Shown: one piece after another, positions 1 to 11,299 of the stretch
How the letters are laid out: each line of letters opens with the position of its first letter
Position numbering within the stretch: the stretch's first letter is position 1
Origin: Cinnamomum chago
Lineage: Eukaryota > Streptophyta > Magnoliopsida > Laurales > Lauraceae
DNA length: 64,000 nucleotides
NCBI GenBank assembly: GCA_038049695.1
Contig: CP142455.1
Coordinates: forward strand, 24,155,501 to 24,219,500
Direction: 5' to 3'
Program-made: the position numbers and the translations under genes
The notes under the pieces: model-generated
Told to the model about the DNA's origin: nothing
Databases searched by the model: none
What the model saw: only the letters and a program-made list of their open reading frames with translations

Positions 1-889
1 AAATAAGAATTACATTGATTTTCATGGACATACCCTGAAATTACAATTGAGCTTCCTGAAATAGGAAATTTGTATATGATAAAACCCTTTTGGTATGTTT
101 GAAATACATAACATTTTGGAGAAACCAGCAAGGAAACAGAAACCAGGAAAGGGGCTCTGGTGTGTAGAAAGTTTCTTACCATTTTAGAAGAAACCATAGA
201 TACAATGGAATCCACTATTTATCCATTACTTTCTACATCTATACTTAAGATTGGTACCTCTTTTCAAAGTGAGATCTAAAATGCCACAATCTAATCTAAT
301 TCAAGACTCAAATAGTAATAAGGTAACAACAAAGTACTTGTAGTCCTCCCTGTATCCCCTCTCTAGATCCTATGAGCAAGGATTTATGGTCTTCCTCAGG
401 GGCTTGCTATGGATATATGGATTTACTGCATCTAACTATAGTAGTTTGACTTCTACTACCAAAAAAAAAAAAAAACTATAGTAGTTTGACTTATGAATAA
501 CAAGAGTAGAGACAGTAAGTTTTAGATGTGTGATAAGAGTATATGACAGATAGAACAATGATCTATTGTGCTGGTATGTTTATTTTTCTTCTTTTTGTTT
601 ACGAAAGAAAAGAAAACAAACTATTGGTCTTATTCCAAAAAGAAAAAAAAAGAAAGAAAGAAAGGGGCTTGCTATTCATACATTTTCCATCAGTAACATG
701 ACCCAGGGAAAATGTGAAGATCTCATCCAATTAAGCTCACCTCAAAATATTTCATCTTCCAATCAGCATCATTTTTCCTTAATGTTATCATCCCATGGCA
801 TCCAAAAGATTTCATTTGCTGCATCTTCTTTGATAGTATGAGTCAAGCCTTTTCCTTTTTCCTTTTTTATTTTCCTTGTAATGCTATAG
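1..889. other. No recognisable gene; A/T-rich DNA
   Basis: I see no coding exon or conserved RNA here. The open frame at 566-841 is rich in Lys/Ser from A-runs and matches nothing I know. The stretch ends in a pyrimidine-rich tract and an AG at 888-889, which would serve as the acceptor for the kinase exon that follows. It is probably intron or captured intronic sequence. Confidence 0.5.
434..492 (+). repeat. 19-bp direct repeat flanking a tiny poly(A) insert
   Basis: The 19-base string beginning AACTATAGTAG occurs at 434-452 and again at 474-492. Between the copies are about 8 unique bases and a run of about 13 A. A long target duplication around an A-tailed insert is the footprint expected of LINE-machinery retrotransposition of a very short 5'-truncated copy. 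Simple replication slippage is the alternative. Confidence 0.45.
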
Positions 890-968
890 GAACCGAGCTG
901 CAGAGATCTTGTACGGTTACTCTGCATCAGAAGCACTGGGGAAGGATGCTGTAATGCTAATGGTTGAT
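890..968 (+). pseudogene. Exon fragment of a PAS-domain Raf-like kinase
   Basis: After an AG acceptor the frame reads NRAAEILYGYSASEALGKDA and then VMLMVD. This is the signature of the PAS domain in plant PAS-Raf MAPKKKs, whose family consensus is close to WNRAAENLYGYSAAEALGQDA. The first base, G, would complete a split Trp codon, as expected at that intron position. Similarity stops at residue 26, the frame ends at a TGA shortly after, and no kinase exon follows. The fragment lies upstream of a GA-rich leader and a CACTA end on the same side, so it is probably a captured piece. It runs antisense to the inferred direction of that CACTA. An isolated exon of a disrupted resident gene is the alternative. 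Confidence 0.6.
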
Positions 969-1099
969 ACTTCTTTCCTCAGTGTTCTTCAATCAGTGAC
1001 TATGTGATGATTGACTGGAAGAAATAGGTTGAAAAAGACCGCCAGGACCGCCAGGATCTAAATGAAACTTAAAACGCATATAACTAATAAGACAATTGA

Positions 1100-1720
1100 T
1101 GAGGCAGAGCCATTACCTTTGAGTCTCAGTCCGGTTGCGAGAGAGGGAAGGAGAGGATGCGCTGGCGAGGGAGACCGTGAGCGTGAGAGAGAGATGCCGA
1201 GGGAGATGAGAGAGGCACAGAGGTGAAAATCGCCACCAATGTGTTTTGTCCTTTGCTTTTCAAGCCCCAATTCGCTTAAGGCCCTATTCGAGGATGGCGG
1301 ATGAGAGAGATGGGTCAGAGAGATGGCTGGACGAGACAGAGATGGGCCAGGGACCGAGAGGGAGGGAGATGCAGAGAGATGGGGAGATGGAAGTTGGAAG
1401 AGGCGAGATGGGCCAGGGACCGAGAGGGAGGGAGATGGGGAGATGGGCGCTGGAAGAGGCGAGATGGGCCAAGGACCGAGGGAGGGAGATGCAGAGAGAT
1501 GAGGTAGATGGAAGAGGCGAGATGGGCCAGGGACCGAGAGGGAGGGAGATGCAGAGAGATGAGGGAGATGGAATAGGCGAGATGGGCCAGGGACCGAGAG
1601 GGAGGGAGATGCAGAGAGATGAGGGAAATGGGCCACCAACCGAAGGGGAGGGAGATGCAGAACGAGAGTTGCGATTTTTTGCTTACGCAGGAGGGAGATG
1701 CATAACGGTTCCGTTTTTTG
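1100..1720. repeat. GA-rich leader with a roughly 60-bp minisatellite
   Basis: The plus strand is strongly G/A-rich. From 1341 to about 1640 a unit beginning GATGGGCCAGGGACCGAGAG recurs at 1341, 1407, 1463, 1521 and 1581, with spacings of 56-66 bp. Open frames run through both strands (up to 204 codons), but their low-complexity products are by-products of the repeat. The same kind of tract lies just inside the subterminal repeats of the other two CACTA elements in the window, so I read it as the element's own leader or promoter region. Confidence 0.7.
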
Positions 1721-1734
1721 TTTTCTTTGGGTAT

Positions 1735-2183
1735 AAGCGGCAGAGGGGATGTTTTATGATAACAATCCCGGCGCAAATAAACGCCGGGAAAACTAATTAT
1801 AAAATGTCTAACCCAAATAAACGCGCGATGCCCAAATGAAGGCGCCAACGGAGGACATTTGCCGGCGAAGTGGGTAGAACGCCGGGAAAAATAATAACTT
1901 TGCCGGCGAAAAAACAAATGCGCCGGCAAAAAACTAAGCTTTGTATGGAAAAGTAATTACCTTTGCCGGCGAAAAAAAAAATCGCCGGGAAAAAGAAACT
2001 TTGCCGGCGAAAAAAATAAATCGCCGGAAAAAAGTGGCCTTTTGCCGGCGATAATATGACGCCGGAAAAAATCAAATTTTTCCCGGCGAAAACAGCTTTT
2101 TCGCCGGTAAAAGTCATACTTTTCCCGGCGTTTAATGCTTGCGCCGGGAAAAAACGCCGGTAATAGTGTAAATTGTTGTAGTG
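1735..2183 (-). mobile_element. CACTA transposon, right end with subterminal repeats
   Basis: The end is TTGTTGTAGTG (2173-2183), the reverse complement of CACTACAACAA. Inside it lie more than ten short palindromic blocks built on GCCGGCGAAAA and CGCCGGGAAAA, which are typical CACTA subterminal repeats bound by the element's TnpA-type protein. The last 40 bases nearly match the right end of the CACTA ending at 61998, so the two belong to one family. The bases after it, TCA (2184-2186), would be the 3-bp target duplication. No left end is visible, so the element probably extends beyond the window start and would then contain the kinase exon. Confidence 0.8.
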
Positions 2184-2186
2184 TCA

Positions 2187-2210
2187 CTATTCACCCGTTT
2201 TGACGTAGTG
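2187..2210 (-). mobile_element. Terminus of a second CACTA-like type (CACTACGTCAAAAC)
   Basis: Reading the minus strand from 2210, the sequence is CACTACGTCAAAACGGGTGA. It begins exactly where MLO coding sequence stops. An almost identical end lies at 8071 in the same orientation. Only about 25 bases remain before the other CACTA starts. It is therefore read as the end of a transposon that landed in the MLO exon and was itself hit by a later insertion. Confidence 0.5.
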
Positions 2211-2627
2211 TCTCCTGAATTTTCAACCCCATCTGTGTTATTATGACTTGAAGCTTCGTTCCCACCAGTGGAATGACCTGTAATAAAAATCGCGCTACAT
2301 GAGCATGCAATTCTCATTTCCAATACTACAATAGAACAGAGTCATTGGGCATGGCATAGAGAACAAAATTTTGAAATGCAAAATCATTTCTACATGAAGA
2401 CATTTTTGCACACAGAAATCTAAATATAGAGATGGAAACAACAAGAGAGCACTTACAATTAGAGGGATGAAAGGCAGCCACAGGTAGGAGTACCATCCTG
2501 TTCAGATTTTACAATTCATTTAGTAACAAACAACAGCAAATATACAGATAATGATAATTATGATGAACTCCGCTTACCATGAGTGTTAAAGAGCAAGAAG
2601 ATCACTGCAAAGAACCATATAGTAGGG
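2211..2627 (-). pseudogene. MLO-family membrane protein, three exons, truncated
   Basis: Three minus-strand exons splice in register: 2627-2578, 2497-2457 and 2277-2211, each with an AG acceptor; the first two have GT donors. They encode PTIWFFAVIFLLFNTHG, then WYSYLWLPFIPLI, then VIPLVGTKLQVIITQMG and KIQE. This is the late transmembrane segment and the following conserved GTKL.VIIT stretch of MLO proteins, the plasma-membrane seven-helix family known for powdery-mildew susceptibility and calmodulin binding. The intron phases fit (phase 1 then phase 0). The third exon is cut after KIQE by a transposon terminus at 2210. I found no upstream exons nearby, so the copy is a remnant. Its C-terminal exons would lie to the left, beyond the inserts. 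Confidence 0.8.
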
Positions 2628-2639
2628 CTGCAAAAATAG

Positions 2640-5600
2640 GAAACTTGATTTCAGGCCAAATAATCATCATCACAACAAAGTAAAATCTAAATGCCTAATT
2701 AAAGCACTGTCTTGAAACAACCAAAACTTGAACCAACTCAGAAAGTAATTTGAATCTAGTATTTTAACTGACTCTGCTCTTCATTTTGACTCACTCAGAC
2801 TCTAGATGTATCAAGTCCAATACTCCAAGTTGCTTAGGCTTAGCAAGTCAAAATGAGTTTTTTTTTTTTTTAAATGATGATCAAAAGATTAAATGAAAAT
2901 ATTAGTGTTAAAAGAAATTATTTGGTGGTTATTTAAAAGGAGAATAAGAAAAATTAATTAAGCCAAGTTCCACAAAAGAACATCAAAAGTCCAAGGATGG
3001 TACATGAACATCTCTAATTTTTTTCAATTCAACCAATGATGGTGATAGTAGTTGCAAAGAAATGGGAAAGTCTATAATGCCACAAGAGTATAAAATAACT
3101 AAAGTCAAAAGGGGAGATTCCCAATTATGTGGGGAAAGTAGACTTTTAATGGGGATTTTCAATTTTCATATTTTACCATAAAAGCAACCGTAACAGTGAT
3201 GAGTAACACAAAAGATTCAAGCCATATACATCTCAAACACAGAGATGTTTGATACCCATTGAATTTACAAGAGGAAGACTTACAATCTCTATTGGATTAG
3301 GGATTAGGGATTAGGTATCCCTTCATCTTGAGTTTATCATGTCATTACTCATCAGCACTAGTTGAATCCAAAATCAGAGTGATGTATGATACGTAACCAA
3401 TAACGGCAGGAGGGAGAGATTCACAAGTAGGCCCTGCGATGCAGATTTCTAAGGTTGCATGGGAGGCTAGAATGCAGCAGATGTATGATATACATGTGGG
3501 TGCATGTGTAATTTATTGGATTTATTAAAACCTACAAAAATCATTCTAATCAGATGATCCTAACCATGTACACGTTTGCTTCTCCATAATGACCATCCAT
3601 CTTTTGTTGAGATGGAAAAAATTGCAATAGTCAAGGCAACACCCTAGCTGTCCAATTGAGTCAGAAGGCTGTCTCTGCAGAATGGCTGCTCCCCCTCCGA
3701 GTTCCATAGCAACCGAAAATTTAATTGGGGCTCTACCCCTCGATATCAAGTGTTTCAAGACTTACAGGAACCAAAAGCAAAACAAGCTCAAACCCTTATT
3801 TGAAGCTACAAGTAGTTCAACAAGCACAAATGCATGCAAACTACTGCTCATGGCAACTGTTTATGCAAGCTTACATGCACATGTTCTTTACAGTGTCCCC
3901 AGGAGGCAACCTTAGAGTAAGTCATGAGAACAAGAGGCTTTTGCTACTTAACTAACAAAAAATGGAGTCGTTAGTGAGAAAAACAGGAGTTCCCCAACTA
4001 TGGAATTAAAATTCTTATTCTATCTGCTTTGTTCATTGTTAACTGGTCAAGTAATAGAAAAGACAATCCTCAAGGATATGAAATGGGTATGCTATGCACA
4101 TCATGATTGATTGGACAACACAAGTCAAAGATTGATTGGGTGTAAATAGAGCTGGCCTGGGCTAATTATATCAGATCTCATACTATTCTGCTTCTAAACA
4201 TGTATTCACAAAATCTGTCAATCATTTCTATATAAAGAAGGATGAAGGAAAGGAAAGGCAATGATTATCTGAACAAGTTGATATTCAGTCCATCACTAAT
4301 GAATTCCAGGACCTATCCATATCCACCAGCGTAGATCGACGTGCACCTGGTTTGAGTTGGCTAAATTGACTCAGATTGGCAATATAACAGAGTACTTGGC
4401 TAAAAACTTGTTGCATAATGAGTTTTGGTTGGACTCAGGTTGACTCCTTCAAGACCTAGGCAACATGGCCAAAACTCATCAAGTGTGTTATTTATTCAAT
4501 AACTGGTCAAATCACTCAATTCTCTCATGTATGTTCAATAAACACTAATGAAATGGAGTACCCGTAACAGATGACCCACAAGTCTCAAACAACAGCGCGG
4601 TCTGCTTAAGAATGTATTAAGTTGCAAAGTGGGCCTTGCAACTTCCAATAAGTTGGTAGATCACACAGTCAGGTTGCAATATAATGGTTCACATTGTTCA
4701 TAATCCAGTCAGCATGGCTATAACACTTTATTATGTTCTTTGAAGACAATGGATATAAAACACCATTACCGTGGATCAATATCAGAGTCAAACTTTTCAC
4801 TTTCCCAAAGGCCTCTTACTAAGGTTGTTTTTAGTCACATGAATCGATTTGTGGAACAGGATTTCCTTGTTTCTTTCTTTTTCAAGTACATTGGAAAGTA
4901 AATCAGGAGTGGAAATGGGTTATAGGAAACTTCTCTTTTAGACCTACTCACTTGATTGAAATGGGGCAAACAAGATAGGGGTAGAAACTAGAAAAGAGCT
5001 CCGGGGAGAATGCTTTTTGTGCATGCTTTCACGTGCTTTTTTCCCCTCTTTCAAGGGTCCATTTAAAAAGGCTGCTTTGGGAGGAAAGATAAATACCAAA
5101 GGCAATGAAAAATTGAATTTGGTGTTGGATTAACCAAAGAACAAAAAACCCTTCAATCTTTTAGCATATCAAACAATTAAGTAATCACTAATCAAATATA
5201 ATCATGTACTGAATAGAAAAAAATGTTTCTAGTGTATTCAAGTTGTCCTGATAACACACACACATTGAAATTACTTTTATAAGACTTTTATTCAATCTCA
5301 TTAAGCCGTTATTATAGAAAATTCTGTAAGACTATCAACATGATGCTTTCATGTGTGAAAGGAGGCAAAAGATGTGCTGGAGAAAGTTATGAGGTAATGT
5401 GGACCTTGACTTTTACAACCACAAAACACTTTCCATTGCCAATTTGAAGTGCTACAAAGTGTTCTAGACTTTCCACCTAGTCATCTTTTCTTGTCTCTTG
5501 GAGCTAAAGCAGATACTCCACTTCAACAGATGGGTGTGAAAGAAGAAATAGAAAAGTAGCAAAAACATACACATTCAGATGAGTGTGAAACAAACATTTG

Positions 5601-7640
5601 AAAGTTAATTTCAATTGATGGAATCATAGAACTCTTAATCTCGTCTCTATTCTTCCAAACCTTTTTGTTGACAAACTCACTCATAATGATGTAAAGACTC
5701 TTACCTATGACCAATCAATTACTCTCCCCTTCTCTACCCAAATAAAGCCAAGTTGGTAGGTCTAATCAGCAACACACATTCACAACTATAGTTATAAAAA
5801 AGAAAAAGAAAGCTAATACTTGAGATGTTTGTCGAAGCAGGGAGGAGACAAAGGGTTGAAGAGATAAAAGGCAAATAAGAAGATTGCAAACCTCAAGAGG
5901 AGAAAAATAAAATTAATAAAAATAGATAAAAGGTTGTATCTTGTAATACCAAAATCAACTAATATAAGTTATATATCATGAATACAGCCCAATCCATCCT
6001 GATATAGGACATTCATGGATGGTACAGCCCATGGAGAGCTCTAGTCATTAATGTATAAATCATGAGTGGAATTTTACATATTGGAAGGTGTGTGAAAAGT
6101 ATTATATGTTTGCTCTTCAAATGATACAATTTATCAATGGTGTGTGGAAAGTATTATATAGAGGTGACTGGAAATTCTGAAAACTATCCCCTGTTTTATA
6201 TAATGCTGAGTTGTGCTCAATGGGAAGGATACTTTCTAATGGATTGAGCTCATTTTCACTACATGTTGATTTTAAGAACTTATCTTGAAGTATTACTCAG
6301 ACCTGAATGTGGGCCTGGTGAAATTTAAAAATTAAGACAACTGTCCCAGTCAACTACCTTAGTTGTCAAGTTGACTCTATTCCCTAGCTTGCATACGATT
6401 CGCCAATCCATTGGTTATTTTAGCATCATCAGCCAGCTTGTGTGGGCCCATGAAATGAATGTCTGCTATAATTAAGCCAAAGCCAAGGCTTGGAGTATAA
6501 TCAAGGAAAGTTATAACCCTCATATTACAATGCTCCAAGGGAGTCTGGGCCTGGCTCAGCCATAACAGTAGGTCAAGCTCATCATACCCAATGAAAACTC
6601 AATTCAGTTGGATTCACACATTTTTGTTTCGGATTATGACAAAATTCAAGGAGAAAGTGCGTGCAGTGCGTAGCTGAATTATAATTTAAACATTCTAGAT
6701 ACAAAGAGGTATGATTATGAATGATGATAACTCTTCAGCAGTATGCAGTATTCTGTGATCATGCTTGTGAAGAATGCAATGTTATAGGTAAATTTAGTTA
6801 GTTGCATGTGTGCCATTCAAGCATTTGTATGAAGCCATGGAGCTGGACTAGCCTCAATTAATGTGAGTTTATCATGTCAGTGAACTTGGACCCAATTCAT
6901 GCTTGATTTTTCTGATTGAAATTTTTTTTCTTTTCTTTTTTTTTGCTGAAGCTCTGTTGGATCATTTGATCATTCAGATTTTGAAGGACCCATTTTTTAT
7001 CTTTCTACAATTGTGGAAGGAAGATTTGCACCTACAAGCAGACTGCATATGCACATTATGGGGTTTGGGCCAGCTGTCTCATATCCAGCCAGCCTGACTG
7101 AGCACACCTCATATTCAATGGGATTATAGCTGACCGACTCTGGAACCAGACCCAGTACGCTATAATGGTGGATTTGATCCCAGGCTAAGTGCATTTCGAG
7201 CCAAAATAAAGATGTCTAGTTGATTTCTAGTTGCTTATTAATCAATCTATTTGGACACTTGAGACTGACAATTTACAATAAATAAATAGATAAATAAAAT
7301 AAAAATCGAAAATAAGAAAAGCTATAACTCTTCAAACCAAATTTTTATAAAATGATAAATGATGCTTTTGCAATAAAATGGGAGCCAGATCATAGGTCAA
7401 AAGCAAAATAAAGAGGCCAAGAGCCCAAGAGCCCAAGGCCTAATTGTTGCTCGTCATGCACAGACACACCAAACCGAGAGAAACCCTTGGAGTTTTGGGT
7501 AAATCTTGGTGTGAATCAGTGATGATGATGATTCATAGTAGAAGAAATCACATGCATCAACAATAGTATAAAGAGCAAGACAGAGGAAAAAAAACTCAAC
7601 CCAATTCTTCATGCTCGTCATGCCCCCTGATGATAAAATG
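2640..7640. other. No gene recognised
   Basis: This is A/T-rich DNA with scattered stop codons in all frames and no exon I can assign on either strand, although upstream MLO exons were looked for on the minus strand. Features are limited to short A or T runs, a triple GGATTA motif near 3295-3315 and simple sequence. Confidence 0.4.
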
Positions 7641-7738
7641 GGTTTATGACAAACCGATTAAGAAGAAAGGAAATGAGAGATGGGGCTTACTGATGGAGAG
7701 ATGGGGTTTGGGGAAAATGAAGAAGAAAGAAAATTGGT

Positions 7739-7862
7739 ACCTCCAATAGAACCAGTCCACCCCAACAACCAGCACCAGACCAGCAAGTGTGAAGATCGAT
7801 CCAATTAGCAACCAAAGCAATATGTGGCTCTTGGTCTCACCCCTTTGAGATTCCGAGTCAAG
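7739..7862 (-). other. Possible membrane-helix exon, unassigned
   Basis: On the minus strand, an open frame ending at a plausible GT donor (GGAG/GTACC near 7740) encodes SHILLWLLIGSIFTLAGLVL followed by VVGVDWFYW. That is one strongly hydrophobic helix with an aromatic edge. It has no ATG just upstream and I do not recognise the family. It lies about 200 bp inside the transposon-like terminus at 8071, so it may belong to that element or to a captured gene. It could also be chance. Confidence 0.25.
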
Positions 7863-8045
7863 GTAGAGGCATGCTTGAGAAAAAGAGAGCGGAGGGCGGG
7901 AGAGGAATAGAGAGCGCGTGGGTATTATTTTAGGTCTTGATTTTTCAGATGAAAACAGCCACAAAGAATAGCTGCCGTTTATAAAAATACATGTGTCTAA
8001 AGAAACTACAGCCCAAACGCGTGGTTTTACCGGCCTTGTTTGTGT

Positions 8046-8071
8046 GGTTAATAGCCGGTTTTGACGTAGTG
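8046..8071 (-). mobile_element. Second copy of the CACTACGTCAAAAC terminus
   Basis: The minus strand from 8071 reads CACTACGTCAAAACCGGCTA, nearly the same as the end at 2210 and in the same orientation. Further inside are GGCCGGTAAAACC-type blocks resembling subterminal repeats. The partner end on the opposite strand was not found between 2211 and 8071, so the extent of the element is undetermined. Confidence 0.45.
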
Positions 8072-8593
8072 ATACAGGCATAAATTATAGCTTCTCAAGT
8101 GTAAGGTCTACTGAGGAAAAGAGAGATCATACCTACTTTATAATGAACAATCAGAAAAGAACAATTAAAAGAACATACACTTGAAAAAAGGTTAAATAAT
8201 GTGAAGCCGCTCATATCATCATCATTCATCATCAAGCAACCCATTCATTTTATTTCATACATCCTTCAGGTGAAGAAGAGAGGTAGCTTCAGTAATCAGT
8301 GCTAAACACTTCTCGCATAAGCACGGAATGGATCTTAAAGCCTTCCATTTTAATTCAAAATTGTGGAAATACCGCAGAACATTGATTCGACAGCAATACA
8401 ACACATTTGATGAGAATTTTGCACTGCCTTCTGCTGGAGTGTATGACATGGAGGTGAGGAAGATGATAGGCTAACTAAGAGTGCATTGTGACACATGCAA
8501 CCTACTATTCTTTGTAAATCATCTTGTATTAACTTGTAGAACATGAGAGGAAGGAAGTTATTTCTTGACTCTGTTTTGTATTTTTCTACGCAT

Positions 8594-9126
8594 TGAACTT
8601 CGAATTTGAATGCACCAGAGTCAAGAATTCTACTATAACAGTGTCTTCAAACCTTGGCTTTGAACTTCAAATTTGAATGCACTCCACTCCATTGTGATAA
8701 GAATGCCAATAATTGAAGGGAATATTTACAAGTAATTTAACAAAAACTACAGATTATCTAAAAGTAATTTAAACAAAAACTATAGATTATCTACAGGTAA
8801 TTTAACAAAAAATATAGATGTTTTCTTAAGAATTCAGTTAGAACCACATAAAGCCATACTACTTGCAGGGACTATGAGCTTGATAGGTCAAATGATGCAT
8901 TATTTCAATCTTGTAGTAGTAAACAGTCAAGTAATTAAAGTAACAACCTAAATACAACAGAAGAATTTCACTCAAAGGATAACACCATAATAACTTACAC
9001 ATTTTCTGCTTTTACTTGGAGGAGAAAGAGAGCCCTGATAGTGATACATAGATTAACACCCTAGTAACTTACGCATTTTCTGCTTTTACTCGGAGGAGAA
9101 AAAGAACCCGATAGTGATACTTAGAT
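8594..9126 (+). repeat. Cluster of short tandem duplications
   Basis: Three small local duplications lie close together. An AACTTC.AATTTGAATGCAC motif occurs twice near 8597 and 8665. A unit of about 32 bp containing GTAATTTAACAAAAACTA occurs three times between about 8731 and 8818. A 74-bp unit beginning AACACC occurs at 8980-9053 and 9054-9126. None is coding. Confidence 0.65.
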
Positions 9127-9341
9127 TTGTGCAAGTCCTAAACAAATATATGAATACATTTGGCTAAATTAATTTTCCAAAATAATCAATTGAATATGAT
9201 TCAAGATAAAAGCATACGCACCGAAATTTACTAGAATAAATGCACTAAAAAATCACATTGATAGGAGGCACAGACACACAGAAGAGAAAATATTGATTTG
9301 TGCTGAGATGATGGGTGCCTAAATCCTAAATAAGAAATTTT

Positions 9342-9342
<1 letters not shown>

Positions 9343-9375
<33 letters not shown>
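9343..9375 (+). repeat. (GA)n microsatellite
   Basis: An uninterrupted run of alternating G and A. The neighbouring open frame through it on the minus strand is not a gene. Confidence 0.85.
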
Positions 9376-9379
<4 letters not shown>

Positions 9380-9883
9380 ATTATCCTATGGAAGTAGAAA
9401 CTAACGCTAATATGAGCAACTATTACACCAAAACAAGTATAAAAAGAGAAATCAAAACTATGAAAAGAGAAATCAAGATTATGAGAAGTACTACAAATAT
9501 GAGAAAGAAATACAAACCCTAAGTGGAGAAGAAGAGATGTTTTGATACTGTATATCATTAAATAGATGATATATTTATGGGAAGTAGATGGAGGAAATGG
9601 AAAAACGAAGAAGTTACAAAGAAAATGGTAAAAATCATAGAGAATAAGTTAGAAGGTTGAAGAGGAAAATTAAAGAGAGAAGAAAAACCTCTGCTGACGA
9701 GTGGCGGTCGCTCCCCAGACGTAAATGGAGATGGAAATGATATGTTCAATCACCGACTGAGACAAATGAGAAAAAAAAAATAAGACAATTCTTTATGCAA
9801 TGTAACGGATATAAAGCTAGGATATAATGAATAAGAGACAATATAAAGTATAAAAAAAAAATATTTAACGAACAATGAAAATA

Positions 9884-11290
9884 GAGGATTTTACCGAAAA
9901 AATCCCCTTAGACTCATTGAAGATCAAAAGGGGCTTAAAAAGTCTCCAGCAGTGATCCTACAGGCCTGATTTGGTATAATTTTTTTCAGTTTTCCCTGAG
10001 AGGGGATATCGCCGCTCATCTTGCCCTTTTACAATCGATCAAAACCCATTTTCCCCATTGTTCATCTTCATCCTTTCCCTCACCTCCTCCATCGATCTAA
10101 ACTCAACTGATCACAGGCGTTGCTCATCGATTCCAATACTTCATCTTCCACATCTTTTCACCTTCTAGCAAGCACGTAGAGATCCTAGTTGTATTTTTCA
10201 TCTTCGTGACCTATAACTCGTCGGAGATCAATGAGTGTAGAACATGAAACCCTACCCTATTCCACTATTGTGACGTTTAATATGTGAGGTTTGGGTTTGA
10301 GATGGAGTTGGAGGAAGGAGGAGGAAGATGAAAAACAAGCAGCTGAGGAAGGAAGAAGATGAAAAATGGGTGGAGGAAGGAAGTGGAGGAGGAAGAAGAA
10401 GAAATAAGAGCGGGGCCAATCGCTGGTGAGCGGCGATATCCCCGCTCATGACAGGCTTTTTTCCTAATGATGAACACTCTTATATGAGAGCTTAACCTTT
10501 TATGTGGGGATATCCCCGCTCAGGACTTTTTTCCCAAGGATGAACACTCTTATATGAGAGCCAAGGATGAACACTCTTATATGAGAGCTTAACCTTTTAT
10601 GTGGGGATATCCCCGCTCAGTATATGAAGCTTATATGCGATGAGCGGCGATATCCGGCCCCACCCATGACAGAATTTTTCTAAAGGATGAACACACTCAT
10701 CTGAGAGCTGTACCTGTCATGAGCGGGGATATCGCCGCTCACCCGCGATTGGCCCCGCTCTTATTTCTTCTTCTTCCTCCTCCACTTCCTTTCTCCACCC
10801 ATTTTTCATCTTCTTCCTTCCTCAGCTGCTTGTTTTTCATCTTCCTCCTCCTTCCTCCAACTCCATCTCAAACCCAAACCTCACATATTAAACGTCACAA
10901 TAGTGGAATAGGGTAGGGTTTCATGTTCTACACTCATTGATCTCCGACGAGTTATAGGTCCCGAAGATGAAAAATACAACTACGATCTCTAGGTGCTTGC
11001 TAGAAGGTGAAAAGATGTGGAAGAGGAAGCTTTGGAATCGATGAGCAACGCCTGTGATCAGTTGAGTTTAGATCGATGGAGGAGGTGAGGGAAAGAAGGA
11101 AGATGAACAATGGGGAAAATGAGTTTTGATCGACTGTAAAAGGACAAAATGAGCGGCGATATCCCCTCTCAGGGAAAACTGAAAAAAATTATACCAAATC
11201 AGGCCTGTAGGATCACTGCAGTGCATGGAGACTTTCTAAGCCCCTTTTGATCTTCAATGAGTCTAAGGGGATTTTTTTAGTAAAATCCTC
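9884..11290. mobile_element. Foldback Mutator-like element with 9-bp target duplication
   Basis: The ends are GAGGATTTTACCG on the left and its near reverse complement, CTAAAATCCTC-like sequence, on the right. The bases ATGAAAATA flank both sides (9875-9883 and 11291-11299), a 9-bp target duplication diagnostic of Mutator-like elements. The inverted arms run roughly 560 bp each (about 9884-10450 and 10719-11290), so the whole 1.4-kb element can fold on itself. The centre (10450-10718) repeats AAGGATGAACACTCTTATATG and palindromes centred on GATATC inside GCGGGGATATCCCCGC. The same 65-codon frame appears in both arms on opposite strands because of the symmetry. There is no transposase, so it is non-autonomous. 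Confidence 0.85.
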
Positions 11291-11299
11291 ATGAAAATA

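Noticed and set aside
1058..1929. Overlapping frames of 193-204 codons on both strands
   Set aside because: They translate the roughly 60-bp minisatellite in several registers, so they are by-products of the repeat.
2132..2323. 63-codon frame (minus) containing GHSTGGNEASSHN
   Set aside because: It is the wrong register of the third MLO exon; the correct frame after the AG at 2278 gives the conserved VGTKLQVIIT motif.
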